Source of the DNA: Thalassovita sp.
GTDB lineage: Bacteria > Pseudomonadota > Alphaproteobacteria > Rhodobacterales > Rhodobacteraceae
Length of the DNA stretch: 64,000 bases
Direction of reading: 5' to 3'
NCBI GenBank assembly: GCA_017792425.1
Contig: CP051233.1
Span: 2,900,955 to 2,964,954 of the forward strand
The position numbers were made by a program, and so were the translations under genes. Shown piece by piece: positions 52,190 through 62,039 of this stretch. The notes below the pieces were generated by a model that was given only the letters and a program-made list of their open reading frames with translations, had not been told where the DNA came from and searched no databases. How positions within the stretch are numbered: the first letter of the stretch is position 1; each line of letters opens with the position of its first letter.

Positions 52190-52990
52190 TTAGCCACCCC
52201 AGATATAGACGGCTGCGAACAGGAACAGCCAGACCACGTCAACGAAGTGCCAGTACCATGCAGCAGCCTCGAAGCCGACGTGGGCCTCGGGGGTGAAATG
52301 GCCCTTCATCGCGCGCAGCATGCAGACGAACAGGAAGATCGTGCCGACGATCACGTGGAAGCCGTGGAAACCCGTCGCCATGAAGAAGTTCGCGCCGTAG
52401 ATGTTGCCCGAAAACCCAAAGGCCGCGTGGCTGTATTCATAGGCCTGGAACGCGGTGAACAGCAGCCCCAGCAGCACAGCGACCAGCAGGCCGTTGATCA
52501 TGTCCTTGCGGTTGTTTTCATGCGCGATGGCATGGTGCGCCCAAGTGGCCGCCGCGCCAGAACACAACAGGATCAGCGTATTGATCAGCGGCAGGTGCCA
52601 AGGATCAAAGGTCTCGATCCCGGCGGGGGGCCAAATGCCGTCGACGCGCGGGCTGTTTTCGCCCATCGGGTACATGGCGTGTTTGAAGAAGCTCCAGAAC
52701 CAGGCCGAGAAGAACATGACCTCGGACATGATGAACAGGATGAAACCATAGCGCAGGCCAATCTTCACCACCGGGGTATGATCCCCGACATGCGATTCAG
52801 CCACGACATCCGACCACCAGCCGAACATCACGTACAGCACGCCAACAAAGCCGATCAGCAGCATCCAGGGCGAGTCAGTGTGGAAGAAGATCACCGCCCC
52901 GAAGAGCATGATGAAGCCAGCCAAAGCCCCCAGCAAGGGCCAGAGGCTAGGAGCCAGAATATGGTAGTCGTGGTTTTTTTCGTGCGCCAT
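52190..52990 (-). CDS. ctaE: Cytochrome c oxidase subunit III
   Basis: 266 residues with seven membrane segments. Typical motifs: [61 protein letters not shown] and [26 protein letters not shown] (C-terminus). Part of the aa3-type terminal oxidase. GAGGGAAACG precedes the ATG. Subunit I is not in this window, as is usual where ctaD is elsewhere. Confidence 0.97.
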   Translation of the reverse strand: MAHEKNHDYHILAPSLWPLLGALAGFIMLFGAVIFFHTDSPWMLLIGFVGVLYVMFGWWSDVVAESHVGDHTPVVKIGLRYGFILFIMSEVMFFSAWFWSFFKHAMYPMGENSPRVDGIWPPAGIETFDPWHLPLINTLILLCSGAAATWAHHAIAHENNRKDMINGLLVAVLLGLLFTAFQAYEYSHAAFGFSGNIYGANFFMATGFHGFHVIVGTIFLFVCMLRAMKGHFTPEAHVGFEAAAWYWHFVDVVWLFLFAAVYIWGG

Positions 52991-53014
52991 CGCGTTTCCC
53001 TCGTTGGAAGGCTT

Positions 53015-53590
53015 TTAGTTTAGGTTGTTCAGTTTGTTCGCGTCCAGAGCCGCATGCGTTTCAGGCAGGTCGATCTGGTAGAAAGTATAGGACAGGGTGA
53101 TGCTGGTCACGTATTTGCCCTCGCGGTCCGCGACCATCGCGGGATCCACGTAAAAGCTGACGGGCATCATCACCCGTTCCCCCGGTTGCAGCACCTGTTC
53201 GGTGAAACAGAAGCAGTCGATCTTGGTAAAGAAACCGCCAGCCGCATAGGGCGCCACGTTATAAGCGGCCTGCCCGGCGACCGGCTTATCGGTGGGGTTA
53301 TACGCCTCGTAGAAGGCCAGCCCGGTTTCACCGATCCGCACCTCCATTTCGCGCTGGACGGGCTTGAATTCCCACGGCATGCCGCGTTCCTTCGACGCGT
53401 CGAACCGCACCTTCACCGTCTTGTCCAGGATCACGTCGGACCCGGCGTCGGCTGTTTGCGTGACGCCACCGAACCCGGTGACGCGGCAGAACCAGTCGTA
53501 GAACGGGACAGAGGCCCACGCCAACCCGCCCATGGTAATCACCACGGCGACCAGTTGGATCAGGGTTTTCTTTTTCCCGTCCATAGCCAT
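53015..53590 (-). CDS. ctaG: Cytochrome c oxidase assembly protein (Cox11/CtaG)
   Basis: 191 residues. One N-terminal membrane helix (LIQLVAVVITMGGLAWASV), then a periplasmic copper-binding domain with the copper motif KIDCFCFTEQ and PGERVMMPVSFYVDP. It delivers copper to the CuB centre of subunit I. Start at 53590 overlaps the preceding small gene's stop (ATGA). Confidence 0.96.
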   Translation of the reverse strand: MAMDGKKKTLIQLVAVVITMGGLAWASVPFYDWFCRVTGFGGVTQTADAGSDVILDKTVKVRFDASKERGMPWEFKPVQREMEVRIGETGLAFYEAYNPTDKPVAGQAAYNVAPYAAGGFFTKIDCFCFTEQVLQPGERVMMPVSFYVDPAMVADREGKYVTSITLSYTFYQIDLPETHAALDANKLNNLN

Positions 53591-53760
53591 CAGTTGCCAG
53601 CCCCCTGCGATACCACTGGTTTCGGGCCCAGCCCGCCGGTGGTGACCTTGACCACGGTCATGCCGAAAACGATGGCGATAAAGGCGGCCAGAACCAGCCC
53701 GACCCCGATATTCCGGCCCGCGCGGCGCTTGTGCAACTCGTGTTCAACTTGGAACCCCAT
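53590..53760 (-). CDS. Small membrane protein of the oxidase cluster (CoxF-like)
   Basis: 56 residues: [13 protein letters not shown], then one membrane helix ([21 protein letters not shown]) and a short periplasmic tail. Its ATG overlaps the ctaB stop and its stop overlaps the ctaG start (ATGA at both ends), so it is tightly coupled. Small single-helix proteins at this position occur in the cta clusters of Rhodobacterales; a role in oxidase assembly is inferred. The same open frame runs to 54486, but that part is a ctaB shadow. Confidence 0.8.
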   Translation of the reverse strand: MGFQVEHELHKRRAGRNIGVGLVLAAFIAIVFGMTVVKVTTGGLGPKPVVSQGAGN

Positions 53761-54698
53761 CACCAGCCCCCCAGCCCATAGGGCTTCAGCGCGGCTTCGG
53801 CCAGGATCGCACCGAAGTGCAGGAACAGGTACATTAGCGACAGGCCGAAAAAGGACTTCTCCATCCGGTACTTGTCCACCTGCGCTTGGTTCTCGTTGCG
53901 GCGCCACAGTTTCAGCGCGCCCAGCAGGAACAGCGCGTTCAGCACCACCGAAACCGTCAGGTAGATCGGTCCGCCGATCGAGGTAAAACCTGTCCCTACG
54001 GCCAGCGGGGCCAGCAGGATGGTGTAGACCAAAATATGGTTGCGGGTCACGCGGCGACCGTGGGTTACGGTCAGCATCGGCACACCCGCCTTTTCGTAAT
54101 CCGAGTTCATGAACAGCGCCAGCGCCCAGAAATGCGGCGGGGTCCACATGAAGATCAGCATGAACATCAGGACGGATTCGACGCTGATACCACCGGTCAC
54201 CGCCGCCCAACCGATCATCGGGGGAAAGGCGCCCGCGGCCCCGCCGATCACGATGTTCTGCGGGGTCCAGCGTTTCAGCCACATCGTGTAGATCACGACG
54301 TAGAAAAAGATGGTGAAGGCCAGCAGCGCGCCCGCCACCCAGTTGGTGGCCAGCCACAGCATCACCACGGCAAAAACCGACAGGGTCAGGCCGATTGCCA
54401 TCGCCTCTTCTGCCGTCACCTTGCCCGAGGGCACAGGACGGCTGGCGGTCCGCTTCATCACCCGGTCGATATCCGCATCCCACCACATGTTCAGCGCCCC
54501 AGAGGCGCCACCGCCAACGGCGATGAACAACACGGCGCAGAAGGCGATGAACGGATGCACCCCGCCGGGGGCGGCCAGCAGCCCCACCAACGCGGTAAAA
54601 ACGACCAGCGACATCACGCGCGGCTTCAGCAGGGCGAAGTAGTCGCCAAAACCTGCTTCGCCGTCCTGGGCCTGGGTGTTGATGCTTGCGTCGCTCAT
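53760..54698 (-). CDS. ctaB: Protohaem IX farnesyltransferase (haem O synthase)
   Basis: 312 residues, UbiA-family prenyltransferase with about nine membrane helices. The Asp-rich motif is [19 protein letters not shown] (near 80-98); the second motif is in [19 protein letters not shown]. Makes haem O, the precursor of haem a. Start at ATG 54698 (GGAAGGTACGGA before it); the open frame upstream reaches into the ctaC gap and is rejected. Confidence 0.96.
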   Translation of the reverse strand: MSDASINTQAQDGEAGFGDYFALLKPRVMSLVVFTALVGLLAAPGGVHPFIAFCAVLFIAVGGGASGALNMWWDADIDRVMKRTASRPVPSGKVTAEEAMAIGLTLSVFAVVMLWLATNWVAGALLAFTIFFYVVIYTMWLKRWTPQNIVIGGAAGAFPPMIGWAAVTGGISVESVLMFMLIFMWTPPHFWALALFMNSDYEKAGVPMLTVTHGRRVTRNHILVYTILLAPLAVGTGFTSIGGPIYLTVSVVLNALFLLGALKLWRRNENQAQVDKYRMEKSFFGLSLMYLFLHFGAILAEAALKPYGLGGW

Positions 54699-54747
54699 TC
54701 CGTACCTTCCGACTCCGCGCCGGGCGCGGTCAGTGGGTGAGTGTGGA

Positions 54748-54770
54748 AGGCGCCCCCGAAAGGGCGCGCT
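54748..54770 (-). terminator. Hairpin between ctaC and ctaB
   Basis: Minus strand GCGCGCCCTTTCGGGGGCGC followed by CTTCC: stable stem, poor T-run, in the 83-base ctaC-ctaB gap. It may attenuate read-through so that ctaC is made in excess of the assembly factors. Confidence 0.4.
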
Positions 54771-54781
54771 TCGGTCTATGA

Positions 54782-55684
54782 TCAGTCGGCCGAGGCCACG
54801 GTCACTGCACGCGGCGTCCCGGCGTATTTCTCGATCGCCTGGTCCAGCCACGCCTTGTATTCGGCTTCGCTGACGACCTTGACGGTGATCGGCATATAGG
54901 CGTGATCCTTGCCGCACAGTTCCGAACACTGGCCGAAATAGATGCCTTCCTTCTCGGCCTTGAACCACAGCTGGGCGATCCTTCCGGGAACGGCGTCTTG
55001 CTTCACGCCGAAGGCGGGGATGGTCCAGGAATGGATCACGTCGGCGCCGGTCACGTCCATGACGACAACCTTGTTCACCGGGATCACCACCTGGGTATCT
55101 GTGGCCAGCAGGAATTCATCCTCGTTGTAACCGGCCTTTTTCAGCTTGGCCCGCATCGCGTCGCTTGCGACATAGGCCTGTGCACCTGCGTTCTCGTCTT
55201 CTTCGGTCATGGTGGCCGGCTGGCCGATCATGTAGCTGTCAAAGGCGAAATCGTGGTCGGTGTATTCGTAGCCCCAGTACCACTGATAGCCAGTCACCTT
55301 GATATGAACCTCGCCCTCGGGGATTTCCTGCTGTTTGAACAGAACCGGCAGGGAGAACGCACCGATGAACACCAGGATGATGATCGGGATGATCGTCCAG
55401 GCGATTTCCAGCGGCGAGTTGTGGGTAAAGCTGGCCGGGTTCGGATTGACACGGCGGTTGTAACGCACGATCACGATGGCGATCAGGCCGATCACGAACA
55501 GGCAGATGGCGGTGATGATCACAAGAATCAGGTGATCCAGCGATTGCAGGTCACGGGCCAGTTCGGTTGCGGCGGGCTGGAAACCCATGAGGCCGGGATG
55601 CGGCTTGCCGACAGTTTCCGCAGCAAAGGCCGGAACGGCGGTAAAGGCTACGGCTGCCGCCAGAAGGCTGGAATTCAGTTTCAT
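54782..55684 (-). CDS. ctaC: Cytochrome c oxidase subunit II
   Basis: 300 residues. Signal peptide ending AVPAFAAET (about 21), two membrane helices (55-75 and about 92-112), then the periplasmic cupredoxin domain. The CuA site is complete: [17 protein letters not shown] (His), [14 protein letters not shown] (Cys, Glu, Cys, His, Met). It receives electrons from cytochrome c. The conserved aromatic patch [12 protein letters not shown] is present. GGGTGAC precedes the ATG. Divergent from tldD across a 195-base gap holding an FNR box. Confidence 0.97.
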   Translation of the reverse strand: MKLNSSLLAAAVAFTAVPAFAAETVGKPHPGLMGFQPAATELARDLQSLDHLILVIITAICLFVIGLIAIVIVRYNRRVNPNPASFTHNSPLEIAWTIIPIIILVFIGAFSLPVLFKQQEIPEGEVHIKVTGYQWYWGYEYTDHDFAFDSYMIGQPATMTEEDENAGAQAYVASDAMRAKLKKAGYNEDEFLLATDTQVVIPVNKVVVMDVTGADVIHSWTIPAFGVKQDAVPGRIAQLWFKAEKEGIYFGQCSELCGKDHAYMPITVKVVSEAEYKAWLDQAIEKYAGTPRAVTVASAD

Positions 55685-55832
55685 ATGTCACCCTGATCGG
55701 TTGAGGTGTTTATTGTTCATTTCGACGCCGGGACTGCCCCGAAGGAGGGAAAACCCGTTGTTTTGTCGCCGCTAGAAACCATATTCTCCTTCACAGAACA
55801 ACAATCTCGCTTGCGGCAAACGGACGCTTTTT

Positions 55833-55846
55833 TTGATTTAGATCAA
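55833..55846. promoter_or_regulatory. Perfect FNR box between ctaC and tldD
   Basis: TTGATTTAGATCAA matches the FNR/FnrL consensus TTGAT-N4-ATCAA at every fixed position. It lies 34 bases before the tldD ATG and about 150 before ctaC. Which gene it controls is unclear; a low-oxygen switch of aa3 oxidase is a natural guess. The gap also holds a minus-strand GAATATGG that may be a ctaC -10. Confidence 0.75.
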
Positions 55847-55879
55847 ATTCCGCCCGCTGAAAAGACAGGAAAAACAATT

Positions 55880-57301
55880 ATGGCCGATACCCCTTTTCGC
55901 CCCTTCGAACAGGCGCTGGACCAGGGCAAAGCCCTTGATTTGCTGCGCGCAGCAACTTTGGGGGCCGAAGATGGCGAACTGTTCCTCGAACGCCGCCGGT
56001 CCGAGGCGCTGGTATTCGACGACGGCCGCGTGAAAACCGCCAGCTATGACGCCTCTGAAGGGTTCGGCCTGCGCGCGGTGACCGGCGAGGTCGCCGGATA
56101 CGCCCATTCCACCGATATTTCCGAATCCGCCCTGCGCCGCGCCGTGGCCACCGCCCGTCTGGCCGTGGGCGATGGCGGCGGTGTCCTGGCCCTGCCCCCG
56201 ACAGCAACCAACAGGCGCCTGTATACCGACGCCGACCCCATCAGCGGCGCCAGCTTTGCCGTCAAACTGGAAACCCTGCGCGAAATAGATGCCTTCGCCC
56301 GGTCGCTGGACCCGCGCGTCGTGCAAGTGACGGCCACCATCGCCGCCTCTTTGCAAGAGGTTGAAATCCTGCGCCCCGAAGGCACCCACTTGCGCGATGT
56401 ACGCCCTATGACACGCGTGAACGTCTCGGTCATCGTTGAACAGAACGGGCGGCGTGAAACCGGCACCGCGGGTGGCGGCGGGCGCGTCGGTCTGGGTGGC
56501 CTTCTGGACCCGGCCGATTGGCAGGCCAAAACGCACGAGGCCCTGCGCATCGCACTGGTGAACCTGGACGCCGAACCGGCCCCTGCCGGTGTCATGGACG
56601 TGGTCCTGGGCCCCGGCTGGCCCGGTATCCTGCTGCACGAGGCGATCGGCCACGGGCTGGAAGGCGACGCGAATCGCAAGGGATCGTCCGTTTTCGCCGG
56701 ACTTCTGGGCCAGCAGGTCGCCGCCAAGGGGGTGACCGTTCTGGATGACGGCACCATCCCGGACAGGCGCGGGTCCATCAGCTTTGACGATGAAGGCACC
56801 CCGTCGGGCAAGAACACCCTGATCGAGGACGGCGTGCTGGTTGGCTTCATGCAGGACCGTCAGAACGCTCGCCTGATGGGGGTGCAGCCCACCGGCAACG
56901 GGCGGCGCGAATCCTATGCCCACGTCCCAATGCCCCGCATGACCAACACCTATATGATGGGCGGCGACGCCAACCCCGCCGATATCGTCGCCGACCTGAA
57001 GGACGGGATTTACGCCGTGGGCTTTGGTGGCGGACAGGTGGACGTGACCAACGGCAAGTTCGTCTTTTCCTGCACCGAGGCCTACCGGGTGAAGAACGGC
57101 CGGATCGGTGCGCCGGTGAAAGGGGCCACCCTGATCGGCGACGGGGCAACCGCGCTGAAGCGGATTCGCGCGCTTGGTAACGACATGGCGCTGGACCCCG
57201 GTCTGGGCAACTGCGGCAAGGCAGGCCAGTGGGTGCCGGTCGGCGTAGGCCAGCCCACCGTGATGATTGGCGGCCTGACCGTCGGCGGCGCCGCCGCCTG
57301 A
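55880..57301 (+). CDS. tldD: TldD metalloprotease
   Basis: 473 residues. Zinc motif HEAIGHGLEGD (HExxxH, near 252), with ERRRSEALVFDDGRVKTAS near the start and FSCTEAYRVKNGRIGAPVKGATLIGDG at the C-terminal end. TldD with TldE matures peptides such as microcins and degrades CcdA; TldE is not in this window. Start at ATG 55880 (AGGAAAAACAATT before it); the frame is open to 55706, but that would run through the FNR box. Confidence 0.95.
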   Translation: MADTPFRPFEQALDQGKALDLLRAATLGAEDGELFLERRRSEALVFDDGRVKTASYDASEGFGLRAVTGEVAGYAHSTDISESALRRAVATARLAVGDGGGVLALPPTATNRRLYTDADPISGASFAVKLETLREIDAFARSLDPRVVQVTATIAASLQEVEILRPEGTHLRDVRPMTRVNVSVIVEQNGRRETGTAGGGGRVGLGGLLDPADWQAKTHEALRIALVNLDAEPAPAGVMDVVLGPGWPGILLHEAIGHGLEGDANRKGSSVFAGLLGQQVAAKGVTVLDDGTIPDRRGSISFDDEGTPSGKNTLIEDGVLVGFMQDRQNARLMGVQPTGNGRRESYAHVPMPRMTNTYMMGGDANPADIVADLKDGIYAVGFGGGQVDVTNGKFVFSCTEAYRVKNGRIGAPVKGATLIGDGATALKRIRALGNDMALDPGLGNCGKAGQWVPVGVGQPTVMIGGLTVGGAAA

Positions 57302-57339
57302 CCCTGTCCGCATCATTGCCCCGAAAAAACCTGTTTTGG

Positions 57340-57355
57340 TTTACCTGCCGTTAAC
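57340..57355 (+). promoter_or_regulatory. Putative CtrA box before dprA
   Basis: TTTACCTGCCGTTAAC fits TTAA-N7-TTAAC with one mismatch (TTTA in the first half), 42 bases before the dprA start codon at 57398. CtrA controls competence-like genes including dprA in Rhodobacter. Confidence 0.5.
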
Positions 57356-57397
57356 AGCTTGCCCCCTACACAAAAGGGGCAAGCAGGCGAGGCAACG

Positions 57398-58546
57398 ATG
57401 TCCCAACAGAATCATCCTTCCACTCACCCCCCACTCCCACCCACCACGGAAGATGAGCGGGTTTCGTGGCTTCGCCTCTTGCGATCCCGCCGGGTCGGCC
57501 CGGCGACGTTTTATCGACTGATGGCGGAACACGGGTCCGCCGACACCGCTCTGCGTGCGCTGCCCGATGTGGCCCGCGCCGCCGGGGTGGATGACTACAC
57601 CCCCTGTTCCGAGGCCGCGGCGCGTGCGGAAATCAAAGCCGCCCGCCCCCACAACGCCCGGATGATCTGCATTGGCGAAGCGGACTATCCCGCCGCGCTG
57701 GCGGAAATCCCAGACGCCCCGCCAATCCTGTGGGCGACCGGGGATGTCTCCATCCTGCACCGGCCGATGATCGCCCTTGTCGGTGCACGCAACGCATCTT
57801 CACTAGGCACCCGCATGGCGCGCGCGCTGGCAAGGGAACTTGCGGAAAACGGCTATGTCGTCGTCTCTGGTCTGGCGCGCGGCATAGACGCTGCCGCCCA
57901 CTCGGCCGTACTGGACTCCGGTACAATCGCCGTCATGGCTGGTGGGGTGGACGTGCTCTATCCGGCCGAAAACGCCAAGCTGGCGCAGGATATTCCCAGA
58001 ACCGGCCTGCGCCTGTCCGAACACCCCTTCGGCATGCCCCCGCAGGCCCGGCATTTCCCGCAACGAAACCGCATCATCTCTGGCTTGGCGCAGGCGCTGG
58101 TGGTGGTCGAGGCGGCGGCGCGGTCCGGCAGCCTGATCACCGCCCGAAACGCGCTGGACCAGGGACGCGAGGTTCTGGCCGTCCCCGGCCACCCGTTCGA
58201 CGCCCGCGCTGCCGGGTGCAACATGCTGATCCGCGACGGCGCCCGCCTGGTCCGCAATGCCGCCGACATCCTGGAGGCATTGCCACAACCCGACGCCCCC
58301 ACCCTGTCCCAGCCCGAACTGGATTTGCGCGCCCTGCCGAACCCGCCGGAGAAACGCAGCCTGCGTGAAACCGCGGATCTACACAGTCAGATATTGGGCC
58401 GGCTTGGCCCCTCACCAGTGGCAGAGGACCAGCTGATCCGCGACCTCGGCAGCCCGGCCAGAACGGTCGCGCCAGCGTTGATGGACCTGGAACTGGACGG
58501 CCGGATCATCCGCCAGCCAGGCGGCCTGCTCTCGCTGGTCACCTGA
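57398..58546 (+). CDS. dprA: DNA processing protein DprA
   Basis: 382 residues. An N-terminal SAM-like region (WLRLLRSRRVGPATFYRLM), then the Rossmann-type domain with IALVGARNASSLGTRMARALA, VVSGLARGIDAAAHSAVL, FPQRNRIISGLAQALVVVEAAARSGSLIT and VPGHPFDARAAGCNMLI. A C-terminal winged helix (about 315-380) follows. DprA loads RecA on incoming single-stranded DNA in transformation and in gene-transfer-agent uptake. Start at ATG 57398 (GGCGAGGC before it). Confidence 0.95.
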   Translation: MSQQNHPSTHPPLPPTTEDERVSWLRLLRSRRVGPATFYRLMAEHGSADTALRALPDVARAAGVDDYTPCSEAAARAEIKAARPHNARMICIGEADYPAALAEIPDAPPILWATGDVSILHRPMIALVGARNASSLGTRMARALARELAENGYVVVSGLARGIDAAAHSAVLDSGTIAVMAGGVDVLYPAENAKLAQDIPRTGLRLSEHPFGMPPQARHFPQRNRIISGLAQALVVVEAAARSGSLITARNALDQGREVLAVPGHPFDARAAGCNMLIRDGARLVRNAADILEALPQPDAPTLSQPELDLRALPNPPEKRSLRETADLHSQILGRLGPSPVAEDQLIRDLGSPARTVAPALMDLELDGRIIRQPGGLLSLVT

Positions 58547-58656
58547 TGGGCGCCGGGGTGCGACCAACCCCCTCGGACCGCGTGCATTGACAAACCCCCC
58601 TTCCGACCGACATGTTCCGCCGCCAAACGCCGAAGCGCGAGTCGAAAGGAAGTTCC

Positions 58657-61185
58657 ATGCCAGTTGTCGTTGTCGAATCCCCCGCCAAGGCCAAGACAAT
58701 CAACAAATATCTGGGGTCCGACTATACTGTTCTGGCGTCCTATGGCCACGTCCGCGACCTGCCCGCCAAGGACGGATCTGTCGACACCGAGCACGAATTC
58801 GCGATGGAGTGGGAGGTCGGCGCGGACAGCCGCAAGCACGTCAAGGCCATCGCCGACGCGCTGAAAGACGACAACGCGCTGATCCTGGCCACCGACCCCG
58901 ACCGCGAGGGAGAGGCGATCAGTTGGCACCTTGAGGAAACCCTGCGCAAGCGCCGCGCGATCAAGAAGGACACAGCCGTCAGCCGGGTGGTGTTCAACGC
59001 GATCACCAAATCCGCCGTCACCGAGGCGATGAAGAACCCCCGCGACATTGACCAGCCGCTGGTGGACGCCTACTTGGCCCGCCGCGCGTTGGACTACCTG
59101 GTGGGGTTCAACCTCTCGCCGGTGCTGTGGCGCAAACTGCCCGGCGCACGCAGCGCGGGCCGGGTGCAATCGGTCTGCCTGCGCCTGATCGTCGAGCGCG
59201 AAATCGAGATCGAGGCGTTCCGCCCCCGCGAATATTGGTCCGTCTCGGCCCTGCTGGGCACCCCGCGCGGCCAGGAATACGAAGCGCGCCTGACAGTCCT
59301 GGCGGGCGACAAGCTGGACAAGTACAGCATTGAAAACCAGACCCAAGCTGAAATGGCCGTTCAGGCGATCACCAGCCGCGACCTGACGGTGAAATCGGTC
59401 GAAGCCAAGCCCGCCAGCCGCAATCCTGCCGCGCCCTTCATGACCTCGACCCTGCAGCAAGAGGCCAGCCGCAAGTTCGGCATGGGCGCGCGCCAGTGCA
59501 TGAGCGCCGCGCAGCGGCTCTATGAGGCCGGGTACATCACCTACATGCGGACAGACGGCATCGACATGGCGCCAGAGGCCGTGATGGCCACCCGCGACGC
59601 GATCAAGGATCGGTTCGGCGCCGAATACGTTCCCGACAGCCCGCGGATGTACAAGAACAAGGCCAAGAACGCGCAGGAAGCCCACGAATGTATCCGCCCC
59701 ACGGACATGACGCTGGACGCGGGCAAGCTGAAGGTGAAGGACGACGACCAGCGCAAGCTGTATGACCTGGTCTGGAAGCGCACCATCGCCTGCCAGATGG
59801 AAGCCGCCCGGATGGAACGCACCACCGTGGATGTCGCCAGCCGCGACGGGCAAGTGGAACTGCGCGCCACTGGCCAGGTGGTTCTGTTCGACGGTTTCCT
59901 GAAGGTCTATGAAGAAGGCCGCGATGACAGCGTGCTGGATGACGACGACAAGCGCCTGCCCCAGATCATGGAAGGCGAAAAGGCCGACAAGCGGACGATC
60001 AGCCCGGAACAGCATTTCACCCAGCCCCCGCCCCGCTACACCGAGGCGACGCTGGTCAAGAAAATGGAAGAACTGGGCATCGGCCGCCCTTCGACCTATG
60101 CCAGCGTTATCACCACGATCCAGGACCGTGAATATGTCCGCAAGGACAAGAACCGCCTGTTCCCCGAGGACAAGGGCCGGATCGTCACCGTGTTCCTGAT
60201 GAACTTCTTCAAGCGCTACGTGGAATACGATTTCACCGCCGATCTGGAAGAGCAGTTGGACGACGTGTCCGCCGGGGACCGTGACTACAAGGACGTTCTG
60301 GGCCGGTTCTGGCGCGATTTTTCCGCCGCCATCGCCGAAACCAGCGATCTGCGCATCACCGAAGTGCTGGACGTTCTGGACGAGGCGCTGGCCCCGCAGC
60401 TGTACCCCCCGCGCGAGGATGGCGGCGATCCGCGCATCTGCCCGAAATGCGGACAGGGGCAATTGCACCTGAAAACGTCCCGCACCGGGGGATTTGTCGG
60501 CTGCGGCAACTACCCCGAATGTACTTATACCCGCCCCATCGCGGGCGAAGGCGCCGATGGCGACGAACGCGTTCTGGGCGAGGATGCGGGCGATGAAATC
60601 TGGCTGAAGGCCGGCCGCTTCGGCCCCTATGTCCAGCGCGGCGAACCCACGCCGGAAAACAAGAAACCGCCGCGCGCATCGCTGCCCAAGGGCTGGAGCA
60701 AGGACGACATGGACCTGGAAAAGGCCCTGACCCTGCTGTCCCTGCCCCGCGAGATCGGCGAACACCCAGAAGGCGGCACCGTCAGCACCAATTTCGGCCG
60801 GTTCGGACCCTACCTGGTGCACAAGCTGGCGGACGAGGCGAAGCCGGTCTACGCCAACCTCAAGGATCCCAACGACGTCTTTGAAATCGGCATGAACCGC
60901 GCGGTGGAACTGCTGGCCGAAAAGCGCGCCAATCCGGGGCGCGGACGCGGCGGCGGCGCGGCGGCCAAACCGCTGAAGGAACTGGGCGAACACACTGAAT
61001 CCGGTGGCGCGGTGCACATCATGGAAGGCCGCTATGGCCCTTATGTGAAGTGGGATAAGGTCAACGCGACCCTGCCCAAGGACGTGGATCCGCAAACCGT
61101 GACGATGGAAATGGCCGTGGCCCTGCTCGCCGAAAAATCCGCCAAGAAGAAACCGGCCCGCAAGACCAAGGCCAAGAAGGCCTGA
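58657..61185 (+). CDS. topA: DNA topoisomerase I
   Basis: 842 residues. Toprim domain (PVVVVESPAKAKTINKYLG; ATDPDREGEAISWHLEE), catalytic tyrosine in AGYITYMRTDGI (near 305), one C4 zinc finger CPKCGQGQLHL..GCGNYPEC (near 590-615), then three TopoI C-terminal repeats (for example GPYVQRGE, FGRFGPYLVH, GRYGPYVKW) and a Lys-rich tail. Relaxes negative supercoils. Start at ATG 58657 (AAAGGAAGTTCC before it). Confidence 0.97.
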   Translation: MPVVVVESPAKAKTINKYLGSDYTVLASYGHVRDLPAKDGSVDTEHEFAMEWEVGADSRKHVKAIADALKDDNALILATDPDREGEAISWHLEETLRKRRAIKKDTAVSRVVFNAITKSAVTEAMKNPRDIDQPLVDAYLARRALDYLVGFNLSPVLWRKLPGARSAGRVQSVCLRLIVEREIEIEAFRPREYWSVSALLGTPRGQEYEARLTVLAGDKLDKYSIENQTQAEMAVQAITSRDLTVKSVEAKPASRNPAAPFMTSTLQQEASRKFGMGARQCMSAAQRLYEAGYITYMRTDGIDMAPEAVMATRDAIKDRFGAEYVPDSPRMYKNKAKNAQEAHECIRPTDMTLDAGKLKVKDDDQRKLYDLVWKRTIACQMEAARMERTTVDVASRDGQVELRATGQVVLFDGFLKVYEEGRDDSVLDDDDKRLPQIMEGEKADKRTISPEQHFTQPPPRYTEATLVKKMEELGIGRPSTYASVITTIQDREYVRKDKNRLFPEDKGRIVTVFLMNFFKRYVEYDFTADLEEQLDDVSAGDRDYKDVLGRFWRDFSAAIAETSDLRITEVLDVLDEALAPQLYPPREDGGDPRICPKCGQGQLHLKTSRTGGFVGCGNYPECTYTRPIAGEGADGDERVLGEDAGDEIWLKAGRFGPYVQRGEPTPENKKPPRASLPKGWSKDDMDLEKALTLLSLPREIGEHPEGGTVSTNFGRFGPYLVHKLADEAKPVYANLKDPNDVFEIGMNRAVELLAEKRANPGRGRGGGAAAKPLKELGEHTESGGAVHIMEGRYGPYVKWDKVNATLPKDVDPQTVTMEMAVALLAEKSAKKKPARKTKAKKA

Positions 61186-61215
61186 GGCCACGGATTCAGC
61201 GGATTTCTGGTATTT

Positions 61216-61258
61216 CTACGTATTGGCCTACGTAGTGCGAAAGCGTAGAACGCTTTCG
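61216..61258. promoter_or_regulatory. Two adjacent perfect inverted repeats before the CoA-transferase genes
   Basis: CTACGTATTGGCCTACGTAG (61216-61235; arms CTACGTA/TACGTAG, loop TTGGCC) and CGAAAGCGTAGAACGCTTTC plus G (61238-61258; arms of eight bases, loop TAGAA). No T-run follows, so they are more likely operators or RNA structures than a topA terminator. They lie 74-117 bases before the scoA ATG. Confidence 0.65.
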
Positions 61259-61331
61259 ATACCGGACGCCGTGCGGGCATGGACATACCCCGCCTGCGCG
61301 CTCTGGCCGACTTGGGTTTGAGGAGACATCC

Positions 61332-62036
61332 ATGAAGAAAGTCTACGCAAACGCCGCCGAAGCCCTGGACGGGGTGCTTTCGGATGGCATGCTGATCGCC
61401 GCGGGGGGCTTTGGCCTGTGCGGCATTCCTGAACTGCTGCTGAATGCGATCAAGGATTCGGGCGTAAAGGATCTGACCTTTGCCTCGAACAACGCGGGCG
61501 TGGACGATTTCGGCATCGGCATCCTGCTGAAAACCCGGCAGGTGAAAAAGATGATCTCGTCCTACGTGGGCGAAAACGCTGAATTCATGCGCCAGTACCT
61601 GAGCGGCGAACTGGAGCTGGAATTCAACCCGCAGGGCACACTAGCCGAACGCATGCGTGCCGGCGGCGCGGGCATCCCCGGTTTCTACACCAAAACCGGC
61701 GTCGGCACCGTGATCGCCGAGGGCAAGGAAGTGAAGTCCTTCAACGGCCAGGACTATATTCTGGAACAGGGCATCTTCGCCGACCTGTCGATCGTCAAGG
61801 CGTGGAAAGCTGACGAAACCGGCAACCTGGTGTTCCGCAAAACCGCCCGCAACTTCAACCACCCGGCCGCCACCTGCGGCAAGATTTGCGTGGTCGAGGT
61901 CGAGGAAATCGTTCCTACCGGCTCGTTGGATCCCGACAGCATCCACCTGCCCGGCATCTACGTGCACCGCATCATTCAGGGTCAGCACGAAAAGCGCATC
62001 GAACAGCGCACCATCCGCAAGCGTGAGGAGGCTTGA
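61332..62036 (+). CDS. scoA: 3-oxoacid CoA-transferase, subunit A
   Basis: 234 residues. [24 protein letters not shown] and [14 protein letters not shown] near the start, [22 protein letters not shown] later: the succinyl-CoA:3-ketoacid (or acetoacetate) CoA-transferase alpha subunit. With subunit B it activates acetoacetate for oxidation or moves CoA between keto acids. TTGAGGAGACATCC gives a strong ribosome site. Three bases separate it from subunit B. Keto acid preference unproved. Confidence 0.94.
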   Translation: MKKVYANAAEALDGVLSDGMLIAAGGFGLCGIPELLLNAIKDSGVKDLTFASNNAGVDDFGIGILLKTRQVKKMISSYVGENAEFMRQYLSGELELEFNPQGTLAERMRAGGAGIPGFYTKTGVGTVIAEGKEVKSFNGQDYILEQGIFADLSIVKAWKADETGNLVFRKTARNFNHPAATCGKICVVEVEEIVPTGSLDPDSIHLPGIYVHRIIQGQHEKRIEQRTIRKREEA

Positions 62037-62039
62037 TCC

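Noticed and set aside
55838..57316. 492-codon minus-strand open frame
   Set aside because: Antisense to tldD, whose zinc motif and start are clear.
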